A DNA stretch of 64,000 nt from UBA1426 sp050953365 (GTDB lineage: Bacteria; Bacillota; Clostridia; Peptostreptococcales; Anaerovoracaceae): NCBI GenBank assembly GCA_050953365.1, contig JBMNMN010000013.1:19369-83368 (forward strand). Direction: 5' to 3'. Below the pieces are notes generated by a model. That model was not told where the DNA came from and did not search any database. It saw nothing but the letters and a program-made list of their open reading frames with translations. Positions 8,268 through 16,190 of the stretch are shown here, in pieces. Each line of letters begins with the position of its first letter. Within the stretch, counting starts at the first letter, position 1. Position numbers and translations under genes: made by a program.

Positions 8268-9347
8268 ATGAAAGTAGCGGTATTAGGATCCGGAAACGGA
8301 GCTCTCGCCGTAGCCTTCGAATGGGCGAAAGCGAGACACGAAGTATCGATGTTCGACTTTGAGACCTTTCCAAAATCTATCGCGGCCATTTGTGAAAGAG
8401 GCGGAATCAGTGCGGACGGCGAGCTGGAGGGGTTTCAAAAACTGGCCTATGCAGGCCACGACATTTCAAAAGTCGTACCGGAAGCGGATCTGGTGTTCGC
8501 TGTAGGTCCCGCCTATAGTACGGAGCCCTTTGCCAAGGCATGCAAACCTTATGTGAAGCCCGGACAGATTTTTATCGTTTGCCCCAGTTCCTGCGCGGGG
8601 AGCCTGGTGTTCAAAAAGACTCTGGGGCTTGCCGCGGAGGACGATTCCGTAATCATCGCGGAAACTTCTACTTTGCCCTATGCGGTTCGGATTACGGGAG
8701 ACGCCCATGTTACGGTTTACAACCGGCTGAAGGGAGGTTACTTTGTTGCAGCTTTACCCAGCAAGCTCAATCGGAGGGTGTATGATATCCTTCGCCAAGT
8801 ATACACGTCGATAGAGCTTGCTGACAATGTAATGCAGACCACCCTGCAAAACGCAAATCCAATTATACATCCTGCCGTGACTCTGTGCAATACGGCACTG
8901 ATAGAGCGGACCCGCGGGAACTTCCTGTTTTACGAGGAGGGTGTAACGGAAGGGGTCGGCCGGATCATAGAAGCTTTGGATAAGGAAAGGATTGCTATAG
9001 GAAAAGCCATCGGAGTTCAGGTTATCCCCGACCCGGAACTGGGTATTAAGCAAGGGTACCAGGCCGTAAACAATTATAGCACCGGCTATTCGGAGGCGCC
9101 CGGTTTTAAAGGGATTATGGCCCAGCCTCAGCTGGATTACAGGTATTTTAACGAGGATGCGGGCTATGGCTTGGTTTTCTTTACGGATCTTGCGGAAAAA
9201 GTGGGCGTGGAGACCCCAAACATGAAGGCTGTACTGAGACTCAGTTCGGTAGTTATGGGTAGAAACTACGAAGCGGAAAAGGCGCGAACTATGGATTCCG
9301 CAGGCTTGAGCGGTTATAGCCTGGAAGACCTGAAAAAGGTCCTGTAA
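8268..9347 (+). CDS. Octopine/nopaline (opine) dehydrogenase-like protein
   Basis: This 359-residue protein has an N-terminal NAD(P)-binding Rossmann domain with VLGSGNGALAVAFEWA (GSGNGA at 7-12). The C-terminal octopine-dehydrogenase domain keeps the catalytic histidine in NPIIHPAVTL (H201). Family members reversibly join a 2-oxo acid and an amino acid into an opine (octopine, alanopine, strombine, tauropine), or oxidise the opine back using NAD. The amino-acid partner cannot be deduced from the sequence. It lies between the carrier and the second alanine dehydrogenase homologue, in an operon with sigma-54 control shared with a Stickland-type reductase. I therefore favour opine breakdown over synthesis. 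The ribosome site is AGAGG, 7 bases before ATG. Confidence 0.85.
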   Translation: MKVAVLGSGNGALAVAFEWAKARHEVSMFDFETFPKSIAAICERGGISADGELEGFQKLAYAGHDISKVVPEADLVFAVGPAYSTEPFAKACKPYVKPGQIFIVCPSSCAGSLVFKKTLGLAAEDDSVIIAETSTLPYAVRITGDAHVTVYNRLKGGYFVAALPSKLNRRVYDILRQVYTSIELADNVMQTTLQNANPIIHPAVTLCNTALIERTRGNFLFYEEGVTEGVGRIIEALDKERIAIGKAIGVQVIPDPELGIKQGYQAVNNYSTGYSEAPGFKGIMAQPQLDYRYFNEDAGYGLVFFTDLAEKVGVETPNMKAVLRLSSVVMGRNYEAEKARTMDSAGLSGYSLEDLKKVL

Positions 9348-9362
9348 CGTGTTATGATTCTT

Positions 9363-9402
9363 TATCAGCCTGGAGAATTCTTTCTTCAGGCTGATACATT
9401 TT
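9363..9402 (+). terminator. Hairpin between opine dehydrogenase and second AlaDH homologue
   Basis: TATCAGCCTG (9363-9372) pairs perfectly with CAGGCTGATA (9387-9396), then CATTTTG. The T run is short, so partial termination (attenuating the last gene) fits as well as full termination. Confidence 0.55.
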
Positions 9403-9443
9403 GAGCGGATTATTTTGGAGCATAAAAAGAAGGGAGCGGTACC

Positions 9444-10562
9444 ATGATCATAGGCATACCGAAAGAAATTAAAGAAGGAGAGTATAGAGTTTCTATAATA
9501 CCGTCAAATGTGCAGAAATTAATATCGAAAAACCATACCGTTTTGGTAGAAACCGGAGCAGGCGCCGCAGGCAGCTTTACAGATGAAGAATATGAAGCGG
9601 CGGGAGCGAAAATTCTGAAGGATCCCTCTGAGGTATGGAAGCAAGCGGAGATGATCGTCAAGGTGAAGGAAATCTTGCCTGAGGAGTTCGACTTTCTGGA
9701 AGAAAAACATATCATCATGACTTATATCCATTCGGCAAATCGTCTGCCTCAAACGAAGGCCCTTCTGGATCATAAGGTCGTAGCCTTTGCCTATGAAGAC
9801 GTAAAAGACCGACAGGGCGAATTTCCCCTCCTTACTCCCATGAGCGAGCTTGCCGGTTATGTGGGACTGCTCACCGGTGTCTTCCATTTGTTCACTACAA
9901 AAGGAGGAAACGGCAAGCTGATCTGCGGAGCCCCCGGCGCGGATAATGTCAAGGTGGTCGTTTTCGGCGCGGGAAATGTGGGACTAAGCGCCGCCAGATT
10001 GGCTGTAGGAATGGGGGCGGATGTAACGATTCTGGATACGGATGCGAAGAAGCTGCGGAACGTGCATTCGTACCTGCTTCCGGCGGCGAAAACTTTGTAC
10101 TCCAATCATGCAAATGTGGTTGAAGCCATATCGAATGCCGATCTGGTACTGAATGCAGTTAAATGGTTTCCCGGCCTGAGGATACTCTCGAGGGATATGC
10201 TTAAGCACATGAAACCAAATTCGTTAATCGTAGACATTGATGCGGAACCGGGTGGCGCAATCGAAACCTCCCAATACAGCACCCACGATGAACCGGTGTT
10301 TGTGGTGGACGGGATACGTCATATTGGTATACCTAATCTTCCCAGCGCCGTAGCCAACACGGCGTCAATTGCCCTGTCCAACGCCACGATTCCATATATA
10401 GCCGAGGTTGCGGATAAAGGCTGGGCAAAGGCAGCCAAGGAAAACGAAAGCCTGAGATGCGGTTTGGACTTTGTGAAAGGACTCTTGACTTTCCGTCCTA
10501 CGGCAGAAGCTTTTGGTCTGCCTTATACGGATGTTATGGAAGCAATTGCCATCCACGAATAA
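9444..10562 (+). CDS. Alanine dehydrogenase family protein (copy 2)
   Basis: This second family member has 372 residues and is clearly divergent from copy 1. R15 (in EYRVSIIP), K75 (VKVKE), H96 (TYIHSA) and the Asp of VDIDAEPGG are kept. The nucleotide-binding motif is VVFGAGNVGLSAAR. As in copy 1, the VKEP proline is replaced by Ile. Two complete paralogues in one operon suggest different substrates or opposite directions, for example one true alanine dehydrogenase and one opine- or imino-acid-acting enzyme. This is inference. GAAGGGAG lies 6 bases before the ATG. It may be read from the 5454 promoter through the 9363 hairpin, since no separate promoter is obvious. Confidence 0.85.
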   Translation: MIIGIPKEIKEGEYRVSIIPSNVQKLISKNHTVLVETGAGAAGSFTDEEYEAAGAKILKDPSEVWKQAEMIVKVKEILPEEFDFLEEKHIIMTYIHSANRLPQTKALLDHKVVAFAYEDVKDRQGEFPLLTPMSELAGYVGLLTGVFHLFTTKGGNGKLICGAPGADNVKVVVFGAGNVGLSAARLAVGMGADVTILDTDAKKLRNVHSYLLPAAKTLYSNHANVVEAISNADLVLNAVKWFPGLRILSRDMLKHMKPNSLIVDIDAEPGGAIETSQYSTHDEPVFVVDGIRHIGIPNLPSAVANTASIALSNATIPYIAEVADKGWAKAAKENESLRCGLDFVKGLLTFRPTAEAFGLPYTDVMEAIAIHE

Positions 10563-10614
10563 GGAACAAATTCTGCGGATAGCCGTCAAAAACCCAAAGA
10601 CCTAAATATAATGC

Positions 10615-10663
10615 GGCTATGAAGCGATGCTGCTGCCGCTTGGCTATGAAGCGACGCTGCTGC
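10615..10663 (+). repeat. 22-bp direct repeat pair
   Basis: GGCTATGAAGCGAYGCTGCT plus two bases occurs at 10615-10636 and 10642-10663 with one mismatch (period 27). Just downstream CCTGCCG (10673) pairs with CGGCAGG (10696), placing a hairpin immediately before the ribosome site of the lipoprotein gene. Confidence 0.6.
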
Positions 10664-10716
10664 TTTTTGATCCTGCCGGCTAAGTAAAAAAATAGCGGCA
10701 GGAGGAGGTAACGGAT

Positions 10717-11604
10717 ATGAGAAGGGGCAAATTGTTCCGGGTGGCTCTGATAATTCTGCCGGTCCTGCTGGCCTTTGCGGGGTGTGTTCGTGGGCCGTCC
10801 CAGGAGGAGTTTCCGGATTCCGCAGAAATCTTTGAGCAATTTGATACAATAGCTGCGCGGGATATTGTCGGAGTTTCACATATCATCGATTTCATGGACA
10901 AAAACATGGATTCGGTAACGAAGGAGCATGGAGCGCAGATGATCCTTCGCTTGGAAGAAAAGCAAAAAGAATATCTGCAGTATCTTGAACAGATCTTGTA
11001 TACAGAGGAGGTACAGGAGAAGTTTCGGGAAGAAGATGATTTTTCGAAGGATATAAGCAATCCGGAGGAACTGACGGATCCTTATCTTAGGGAATTGGTT
11101 GCGGACATGAACCGAAGCGGTTTTAAAATAGAGCGTGCCGAGGGCAGTTACTTCCCGATTATCGATTATGCCTTTTTCGAGAAGTACAGCAAATACGTAA
11201 CTGCTGAGATCCGGCAATATCTTCGTCTGATGCAGGCGGAGTCGGATCGGGCTTCCATGGCGGACGGAGCGCTGGCCGTTACATGGGAAGAGCTTATGCA
11301 GCGGGCATTGGACTCGGAAGACTTCCTCACGGACTATCCCGAATCGAAAAAGAAAGAAGAGGTTGCAACGCTCTTTGATCGATATAGAAACGCGTTGCTA
11401 AACGGCCTGCCCAATACGCCCATATTCGATTATACCGGCGACAACATGCTTAAGGCAGAGGTGCGCAGCGTATTTGAAAATGCGTTGGAAAAGGGCCGGG
11501 AAAGCCAACTGCTGAAAGATTTGGTCGATTTTCTGGGGGTGCTTGAAGAAAGCGACTACCGGCTGACGGAGGAAGTGGAGACTTTTTTGGAAGACCGACG
11601 GTAA
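10717..11604 (+). CDS. Predicted lipoprotein, function unknown
   Basis: This 295-residue protein has a lipoprotein signal peptide: MRRGKLFRVALIILPVLLAF then AGC, with the lipidated cysteine at about residue 22. The rest is hydrophilic, rich in Glu and Asp, and looks largely alpha-helical. I recognise no domain. It should sit on the outer face of the cytoplasmic membrane. GGAGGAGGT precedes the ATG. It follows the dehydrogenase operon and is closed by a terminator at 11622, so it may be the last gene of that unit or stand alone. A role as an accessory to the carrier is only a guess. Confidence 0.7.
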   Translation: MRRGKLFRVALIILPVLLAFAGCVRGPSQEEFPDSAEIFEQFDTIAARDIVGVSHIIDFMDKNMDSVTKEHGAQMILRLEEKQKEYLQYLEQILYTEEVQEKFREEDDFSKDISNPEELTDPYLRELVADMNRSGFKIERAEGSYFPIIDYAFFEKYSKYVTAEIRQYLRLMQAESDRASMADGALAVTWEELMQRALDSEDFLTDYPESKKKEEVATLFDRYRNALLNGLPNTPIFDYTGDNMLKAEVRSVFENALEKGRESQLLKDLVDFLGVLEESDYRLTEEVETFLEDRR

Positions 11605-11621
11605 AAATGGCGTTTAAAAAC

Positions 11622-11657
11622 AGTGCACACGGATTATTTTCCGTGTGCACTTTGTTT
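11622..11657 (+). terminator. Strong intrinsic terminator
   Basis: AGTGCACACGG (11622-11632) pairs with CCGTGTGCACT (11641-11651) and is followed by TTGTTT. It separates this region from the convergent sulfur gene. Confidence 0.9.
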
Positions 11658-11704
11658 AATTGTACGATGCTACGTACAATATTTGGGGGTAGCTTTTTAA
11701 ATGA

Positions 11705-14230
11705 CTAAATGAACAGGGACATATCTGACTCTTCGGCATTGGCCAGCATGGCTGCGGCGCCGCCCATTTTCACTCCGTCGATAAGTTCTTCCATTTTAAG
11801 ACCCATGACATCCATGCTCATGGAGCAGGCGACCAGTTCTACGCCGTTTTCCAAAGAGGCCTTGATCAAATCTTCCAGACTGTCAATATTCTTGTTCTTC
11901 ATAACGCTGCGAATCATCTTTGCGCCCATACCGCCCATATTCATCTTAGATAGTGAGAGCTTCCCGGCGCCACGGGGCATCATCTTTCCAAACATAGAAC
12001 TGATGAAATCCTTTTTGACGGGAACTTTTTCCGGTTTTCTCAGGATATTGAGGCCCCAGAAGGTAAAAAACATGGACACCTTCCTGCCCATTGCGGCAGA
12101 CGCATTGGCGATGATAAATGCTGCGATGGCCTTATCCAAATCTCCGGAGAAGACGATGATGTTTTTATTGGTTCCTGCAGTTTGAGGTATGCAAGCCTCT
12201 CCGCAGCCTTTTGCGATGAGGGCGGTTAGGATTCCTTTTTCGGAGGAAAGGCCCAAAAATGTGTTTCCGGTCCGCCGGCACCAAGCTTCGATATCGGCGC
12301 CAAATGCCGGATCGCTGCTCTTCACTTCGATAATATCCCCCTCCTGCGCGTCTGCAAGAGCCTCCGATACTTTCATGATGGGACCGGGGCACTGCATGCC
12401 GCAGGTGTTCAGCCGGATGGAAGCAACCGACGATTCGGCAATGCCGGGGAGAGGAGGAGTCGATAGCCTTGATGGATCTGATGGAGTCATGGTACTATCA
12501 TTTCCTTTCTTAGCGGGAGCCTTTTCTTTATAGGTTGGAGCTCTGTAGATGCTGCTCCAGAGCCGGTATCCTCCGGCCAGATTGTAACAGTTGTAGCCTC
12601 TTTGAGAAAGCATCCTGCAGGCGGAGTATCCTTTGAGGCCGATCTGGCACATGACATAGACAGGCTTGGCGGGATCCAGACGGCCCAGGCTGTCCCGGAG
12701 AGCCTCTTCCGGAATATTGATGAAACCTTCTATACTGCCGTTCTTATAGCTTTCTTCTGCGCGGATATCCAGTAAAGTAACGCTTCCGTCCCGCGGAAGA
12801 TCGTTGACTTGATCCCAGTGGAAGAACTTGACCTTTCCTGTCAATGTGTTTTCCGCTACATAGCCGGCCATGTTTACGGGATCTTTTGCAGAGGAATAAG
12901 GAGGAGCGTAGGCCAGTTCAAGTTCCGTCAGGTCATAGACCGTCATGTTGGCGCGGATGGCGGTGGCAAGTACATCGATGCGCTTATCTACGCCGTCATA
13001 GCCAACGATCTGCGCGCCTAAAATAGCTCCGTCTTCTTTTTTGTAAAGCAGCTTGATAGTCATGTTGGTTGCCCCTGGGTAATAGGAAGCATGGGAGGCG
13101 GACCAGGTGTAAGATTTTTCGTAATCTATATTCAGCTGCTTTATCCGCGCTTCCGTCAAGCCGACGGTGCCAACTGTCAAATCGAAGACACGGAGGATAC
13201 CCGTACCTTGTGTACCTTTGTAGGGACTGGAAATACCGCAAATATGATCGGCTGCAATTCTGGCCTGCTTGTTGGCCGGACCGGCCAGGGGAATGTAACC
13301 TTTATCTTTCGTAATGTAATCAACGATTTCCGTTACGTCGCCGACGGCATAGATATCCGGGTTGGAGGTCTGCTGGTGTTCGTTGGTAATGACGGCTCCG
13401 CGGGCGTTTGTAGCCAGACCTGCCTGTAAGGCCAGGGCGTTTTCGGGATACACACCCACAGAGAGAATCACCATATCCGTTAGGATGTCTTCGATTTTAT
13501 CGGCAGCCACATCTTTGGCTTCATCGATGGGAGCATCCTTTTTACGAAGAGAAACCCGGAGCTCTTCTCCGTCCTCATAAATTCCCGTAACGCCTGTTTC
13601 CAGCATGAGGCTGACGCCTTTTTGACGGATATGATTATGGACTTCCGCAGCCATATCAAAATCCAAGGGTGCAATGACATGATCGAGAAACTCCACTACC
13701 GTTACTTCCAGGCCGGCCCTGTGAAGGTTTTCCGCCATTTCAATACCGATATAGCCTCCGCCTACGACCAGGGCCCGGCGGGGTTTCCGCTCATCGATGA
13801 AGTCTTTTATGCGGTAGGTATCCGGAATGTTTCTTAAGGTAAATACCCGATCCAGATCTGCCCCTTCAAATTTGGGGCGTATCGGCGCTGCGCCCGGCGC
13901 CAGGATCAGCTTGTCGTAGCTTTCGTTATATACCTCTCCGCTCTTTAAATCCTTTACATCTACAACCTTTGCTGTGGGATCAATGGCTATTACCTCGTTT
14001 TGTGTGCGAATGTCCACACGGAACCGATCGTAGAAGCCCTTCGGTGTCTGTAATGTGAGATCTGCTTTGTCTGTGATCTCCCCTCCGATGTAATAGGGGA
14101 GGCCGCAGTTTGCGAAGGAAATATATTCGCCCCGTTCAAATAAAATAATCTCAGCGTGCTCATCCAGTCTCCTAAGCCGTGCGGCCGCGGTAGCCCCGCC
14201 GGCAACTCCTCCGACAATCAATACTTTCAT
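11705..14230 (-). CDS. CoA-disulfide reductase / rhodanese / TusA / DsrE fusion
   Basis: This 841-residue persulfide-handling enzyme has four visible modules. Residues 1-455 are an FAD/NAD(P)H disulfide oxidoreductase: GGVAGGATAAAR FAD motif, single redox Cys42 in SFANCGLPYY as in CoA-disulfide reductases and NADH oxidases, and NADH site VVGGGYIGIEMAE. Residues 465-560 are a rhodanese domain with active Cys528 (VMCQIGLKG). After a proline/serine-rich linker, residues 605-675 are TusA-like with the CPGP motif (C614). Residues 688-841 are a DsrE/DsrF-like domain with Cys802. Such fusions probably pass sulfane sulfur between cysteines and reduce CoA or polysulfide species in the cytoplasm. AGGAGG precedes the ATG. 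A Crp-type box upstream suggests control by the neighbouring regulator at 16191. Confidence 0.92.
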   Translation of the reverse strand: MKVLIVGGVAGGATAAARLRRLDEHAEIILFERGEYISFANCGLPYYIGGEITDKADLTLQTPKGFYDRFRVDIRTQNEVIAIDPTAKVVDVKDLKSGEVYNESYDKLILAPGAAPIRPKFEGADLDRVFTLRNIPDTYRIKDFIDERKPRRALVVGGGYIGIEMAENLHRAGLEVTVVEFLDHVIAPLDFDMAAEVHNHIRQKGVSLMLETGVTGIYEDGEELRVSLRKKDAPIDEAKDVAADKIEDILTDMVILSVGVYPENALALQAGLATNARGAVITNEHQQTSNPDIYAVGDVTEIVDYITKDKGYIPLAGPANKQARIAADHICGISSPYKGTQGTGILRVFDLTVGTVGLTEARIKQLNIDYEKSYTWSASHASYYPGATNMTIKLLYKKEDGAILGAQIVGYDGVDKRIDVLATAIRANMTVYDLTELELAYAPPYSSAKDPVNMAGYVAENTLTGKVKFFHWDQVNDLPRDGSVTLLDIRAEESYKNGSIEGFINIPEEALRDSLGRLDPAKPVYVMCQIGLKGYSACRMLSQRGYNCYNLAGGYRLWSSIYRAPTYKEKAPAKKGNDSTMTPSDPSRLSTPPLPGIAESSVASIRLNTCGMQCPGPIMKVSEALADAQEGDIIEVKSSDPAFGADIEAWCRRTGNTFLGLSSEKGILTALIAKGCGEACIPQTAGTNKNIIVFSGDLDKAIAAFIIANASAAMGRKVSMFFTFWGLNILRKPEKVPVKKDFISSMFGKMMPRGAGKLSLSKMNMGGMGAKMIRSVMKNKNIDSLEDLIKASLENGVELVACSMSMDVMGLKMEELIDGVKMGGAAAMLANAEESDMSLFI

Positions 14231-14461
14231 TCCTAATACCCTCCTGTGTTATATTCTCCCGTATATTCATCTGCGTTGGTAGTCTACATGATTGTTCATT
14301 GTTTTAAGAAGGCGTAATCTGCCTCCTGTGTCAATACTCTACTGCGTCGGTATAACGCCTGCTAAATATTCAATTTCGCAAATGTAGCTCTGTAGTCGAT
14401 AAAAACTTTAAATTCGGTTAAATTTTGGGTTTGCTGCAAAATTAACAATCCGTTGATTTTC

Positions 14462-14502
14462 ATTATAATAAAATGTCGGAATGATTCTGTGATAAAGTCA
14501 CA
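14462..14502 (-). promoter_or_regulatory. Crp/Fnr-type box at about -40 of a -10 element
   Basis: TGTGA-TAAAG-TCACA (14488-14502) is a perfect inverted repeat resembling Crp/Fnr half-sites. On the minus strand a consensus TATAAT (14462-14467) lies so that the box centre falls about 40 bases before the predicted start site (near 14455). This is the class II activator position. No -35 hexamer is visible, which fits activator dependence. The leader to the fusion gene would be about 225 bases and shows no structure I recognise. Confidence 0.6.
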
Positions 14503-14546
14503 AAAAAGTCTCAAATATGGAATTCTGGGTTTTCTACAGGCGGAAG

Positions 14547-15336
14547 CTAACCATTTCTACAAGATTCAAATGAAATAATTAGCTGTTATGTTCCGTTTCA
14601 ACCCGAAAACTAACCATTTCAGTTGGGATTAAGAAAATAGTTGATTTCTACTTCTTGGCCAGACCGGAATGCTAACCATTTCGACTAGATTTGAATGAAA
14701 TGGTTAGTTTCAGCCTTCCTCTTTGTCAGAAATACTAACCATTTCAATAAGAATCAGGAAAAATGGTTAGCTCGTGCTTCTCGCTCTGACTAAAACTCTA
14801 ACCATTTCAATTAAAATCAGGGATAATAATTAGATCCCGCCTCTTGCTCCGGTTCGAAAGCTAACCATTTTGGTGGAGATCAAAGGAAATGGTTAGTTTC
14901 TACTTCATGGCAAGACCTGGATACTAACCATTTCGACTAGATTAGAATGAAATGGTTAGTTTCAGCCTTCCTCTTTGTCAGAAATACTAACCATTTCAAT
15001 TAAAATTAGGGATAATAGTTAGATCTCGCCTCTTGCTCCGGTTCGAAAGCTAACCATTTTGGTGGAGATCAAAGGAAATGGTTAGTTTCTACTTCTTGGC
15101 AAGACCTGGATACTAACCATTTCGATCGGGATAAAAGGAAATGGTTAGTTTCAGCCTTACTCTTTGTCAAAAATACTAACCATTTCAATGAGAATCAGGG
15201 AAAATGGTTAGCTCGTGCTTCTCGCTCTGACTAAAACTCTAACCATTTCAGTAGAGATTAAAGGAAATGGTTAGTTTCTACTTCTTGACCAGTTCTGAAT
15301 ACTAACCACTTCGGCCAAAATCAAAAAATGGTTAAC
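14547..15336. repeat. Array of thirteen 36-bp imperfect palindromes, 63-bp period
   Basis: Thirteen units begin CTAACCATTT or its one-base variant and close with a variant of GAAATGGTTAG, 36 bp in total (one is 35). They start at 14547, 14610, 14672, 14735, 14798, 14861, 14924, 14987, 15050, 15113, 15176, 15239 and 15302. The 27-bp spacers fall into recurring classes in the order E-A-B-C-D-A-B-D-A-B-C-A. The left arm is nearly invariant while the right arm drifts without compensating changes. Every frame has stops, so it is not coding. From 15337 to 15700 I see nothing recognisable. Confidence 0.9.
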
Positions 15337-15705
15337 TTTAACCGCCTTCCGGACCTTAAATACCAATCGTGTAAGTACTGATCGGATGGAGATCGGATGG
15401 GGATTGGCCCAGTTAGAGGAGGCAAGCCCTTTAACAGTACATTCGTAACAAACGGCCGTAAAGCGATTATCAATCTGCTAAATGATAGAGTTAGCAGTGA
15501 ACTGATTTATCGGTAAGATGGATAGCCGGCAGGCGGAAGCAAAATTACGAACAAACCAACCATACTATGGATAGTGCCGCCATGTGGACAACCTAAAAGG
15601 TTGACGCACAAGGCTTGGACAACAAAAGACACGTTGCCCACACTCTACACAATGAAGCTGCTACTGCTACCCTGCGCCTTAAAAAGAGCGTTTATGCCGC
15701 GAAAG

Positions 15706-15827
15706 CCTGTTTATTTGGGGCTGTCCCTCTGGTAAACTCTCGGCGGCAGAAATGACGCCCGACAGAAGCGGGTTATTTCTGCCTAAAAAAAGGGGGTCCA
15801 GAGGGACAGGGGCCCCATGTAAACAGG
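15706..15827. repeat. Nested long inverted repeat
   Basis: An outer arm CCTGTTTA..GGGGCTGTCCCTCTGG (15706-15732) pairs with CCAGAGGGACAG..GTAAACAGG (15798-15827). An inner arm GGCAGAAAT (15745-15753) pairs with ATTTCTGCC (15775-15783). The result is a roughly 120-base hairpin without a coding frame. It looks like a small non-autonomous element remnant or a structured RNA. Confidence 0.65.
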
Positions 15828-16036
15828 ACCGTGGAATAAATGCGGAATATCCATCAAAACATCACAGGAAACTTGTATGGACAAAACTTGCCAACGATTA
15901 CTTGACACTACCCAGAAAGCATCTGCTGTTGAAAACAGGTATACAATATGAGATACTTACATAAACGTAGTATGATATTCACATTGTCCCGAAGAATGTG
16001 GGAAGTGCATTTTCCTCATCGAAAAAACGACACAAT

Positions 16037-16142
16037 CGAAATAAGTGAACAACCGAAATAAGTGAACAACCGAATAGGGGAACAATCGAAATAAGTGAAC
16101 AATCGGAATAAGTGAACAATCGGAATAAGTGAACAACCGAAT
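16037..16142 (+). repeat. Six-unit 17-bp tandem repeat upstream of crp-like gene
   Basis: Units of CGAAATAAGTGAACAAC and close variants (one of 16 bp) run head to tail and end about 50 bp before the regulator start. It gives false Leu/Phe/Tyr-rich frames on the minus strand. It could be a slippage-prone tract that alters promoter spacing, or a set of binding sites. Confidence 0.85.
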
Positions 16143-16190
16143 CGAAATTGAGAGAAATAGAAAAAACATGGAAATCGAAAGTGAGGAACA

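Noticed and set aside
14547..15336. CRISPR array (36-bp repeat, 27-bp spacer)
   Set aside because: The repeats are degenerate, the spacers recur in a few classes instead of being unique, the right arm varies freely, and no cas genes are near.
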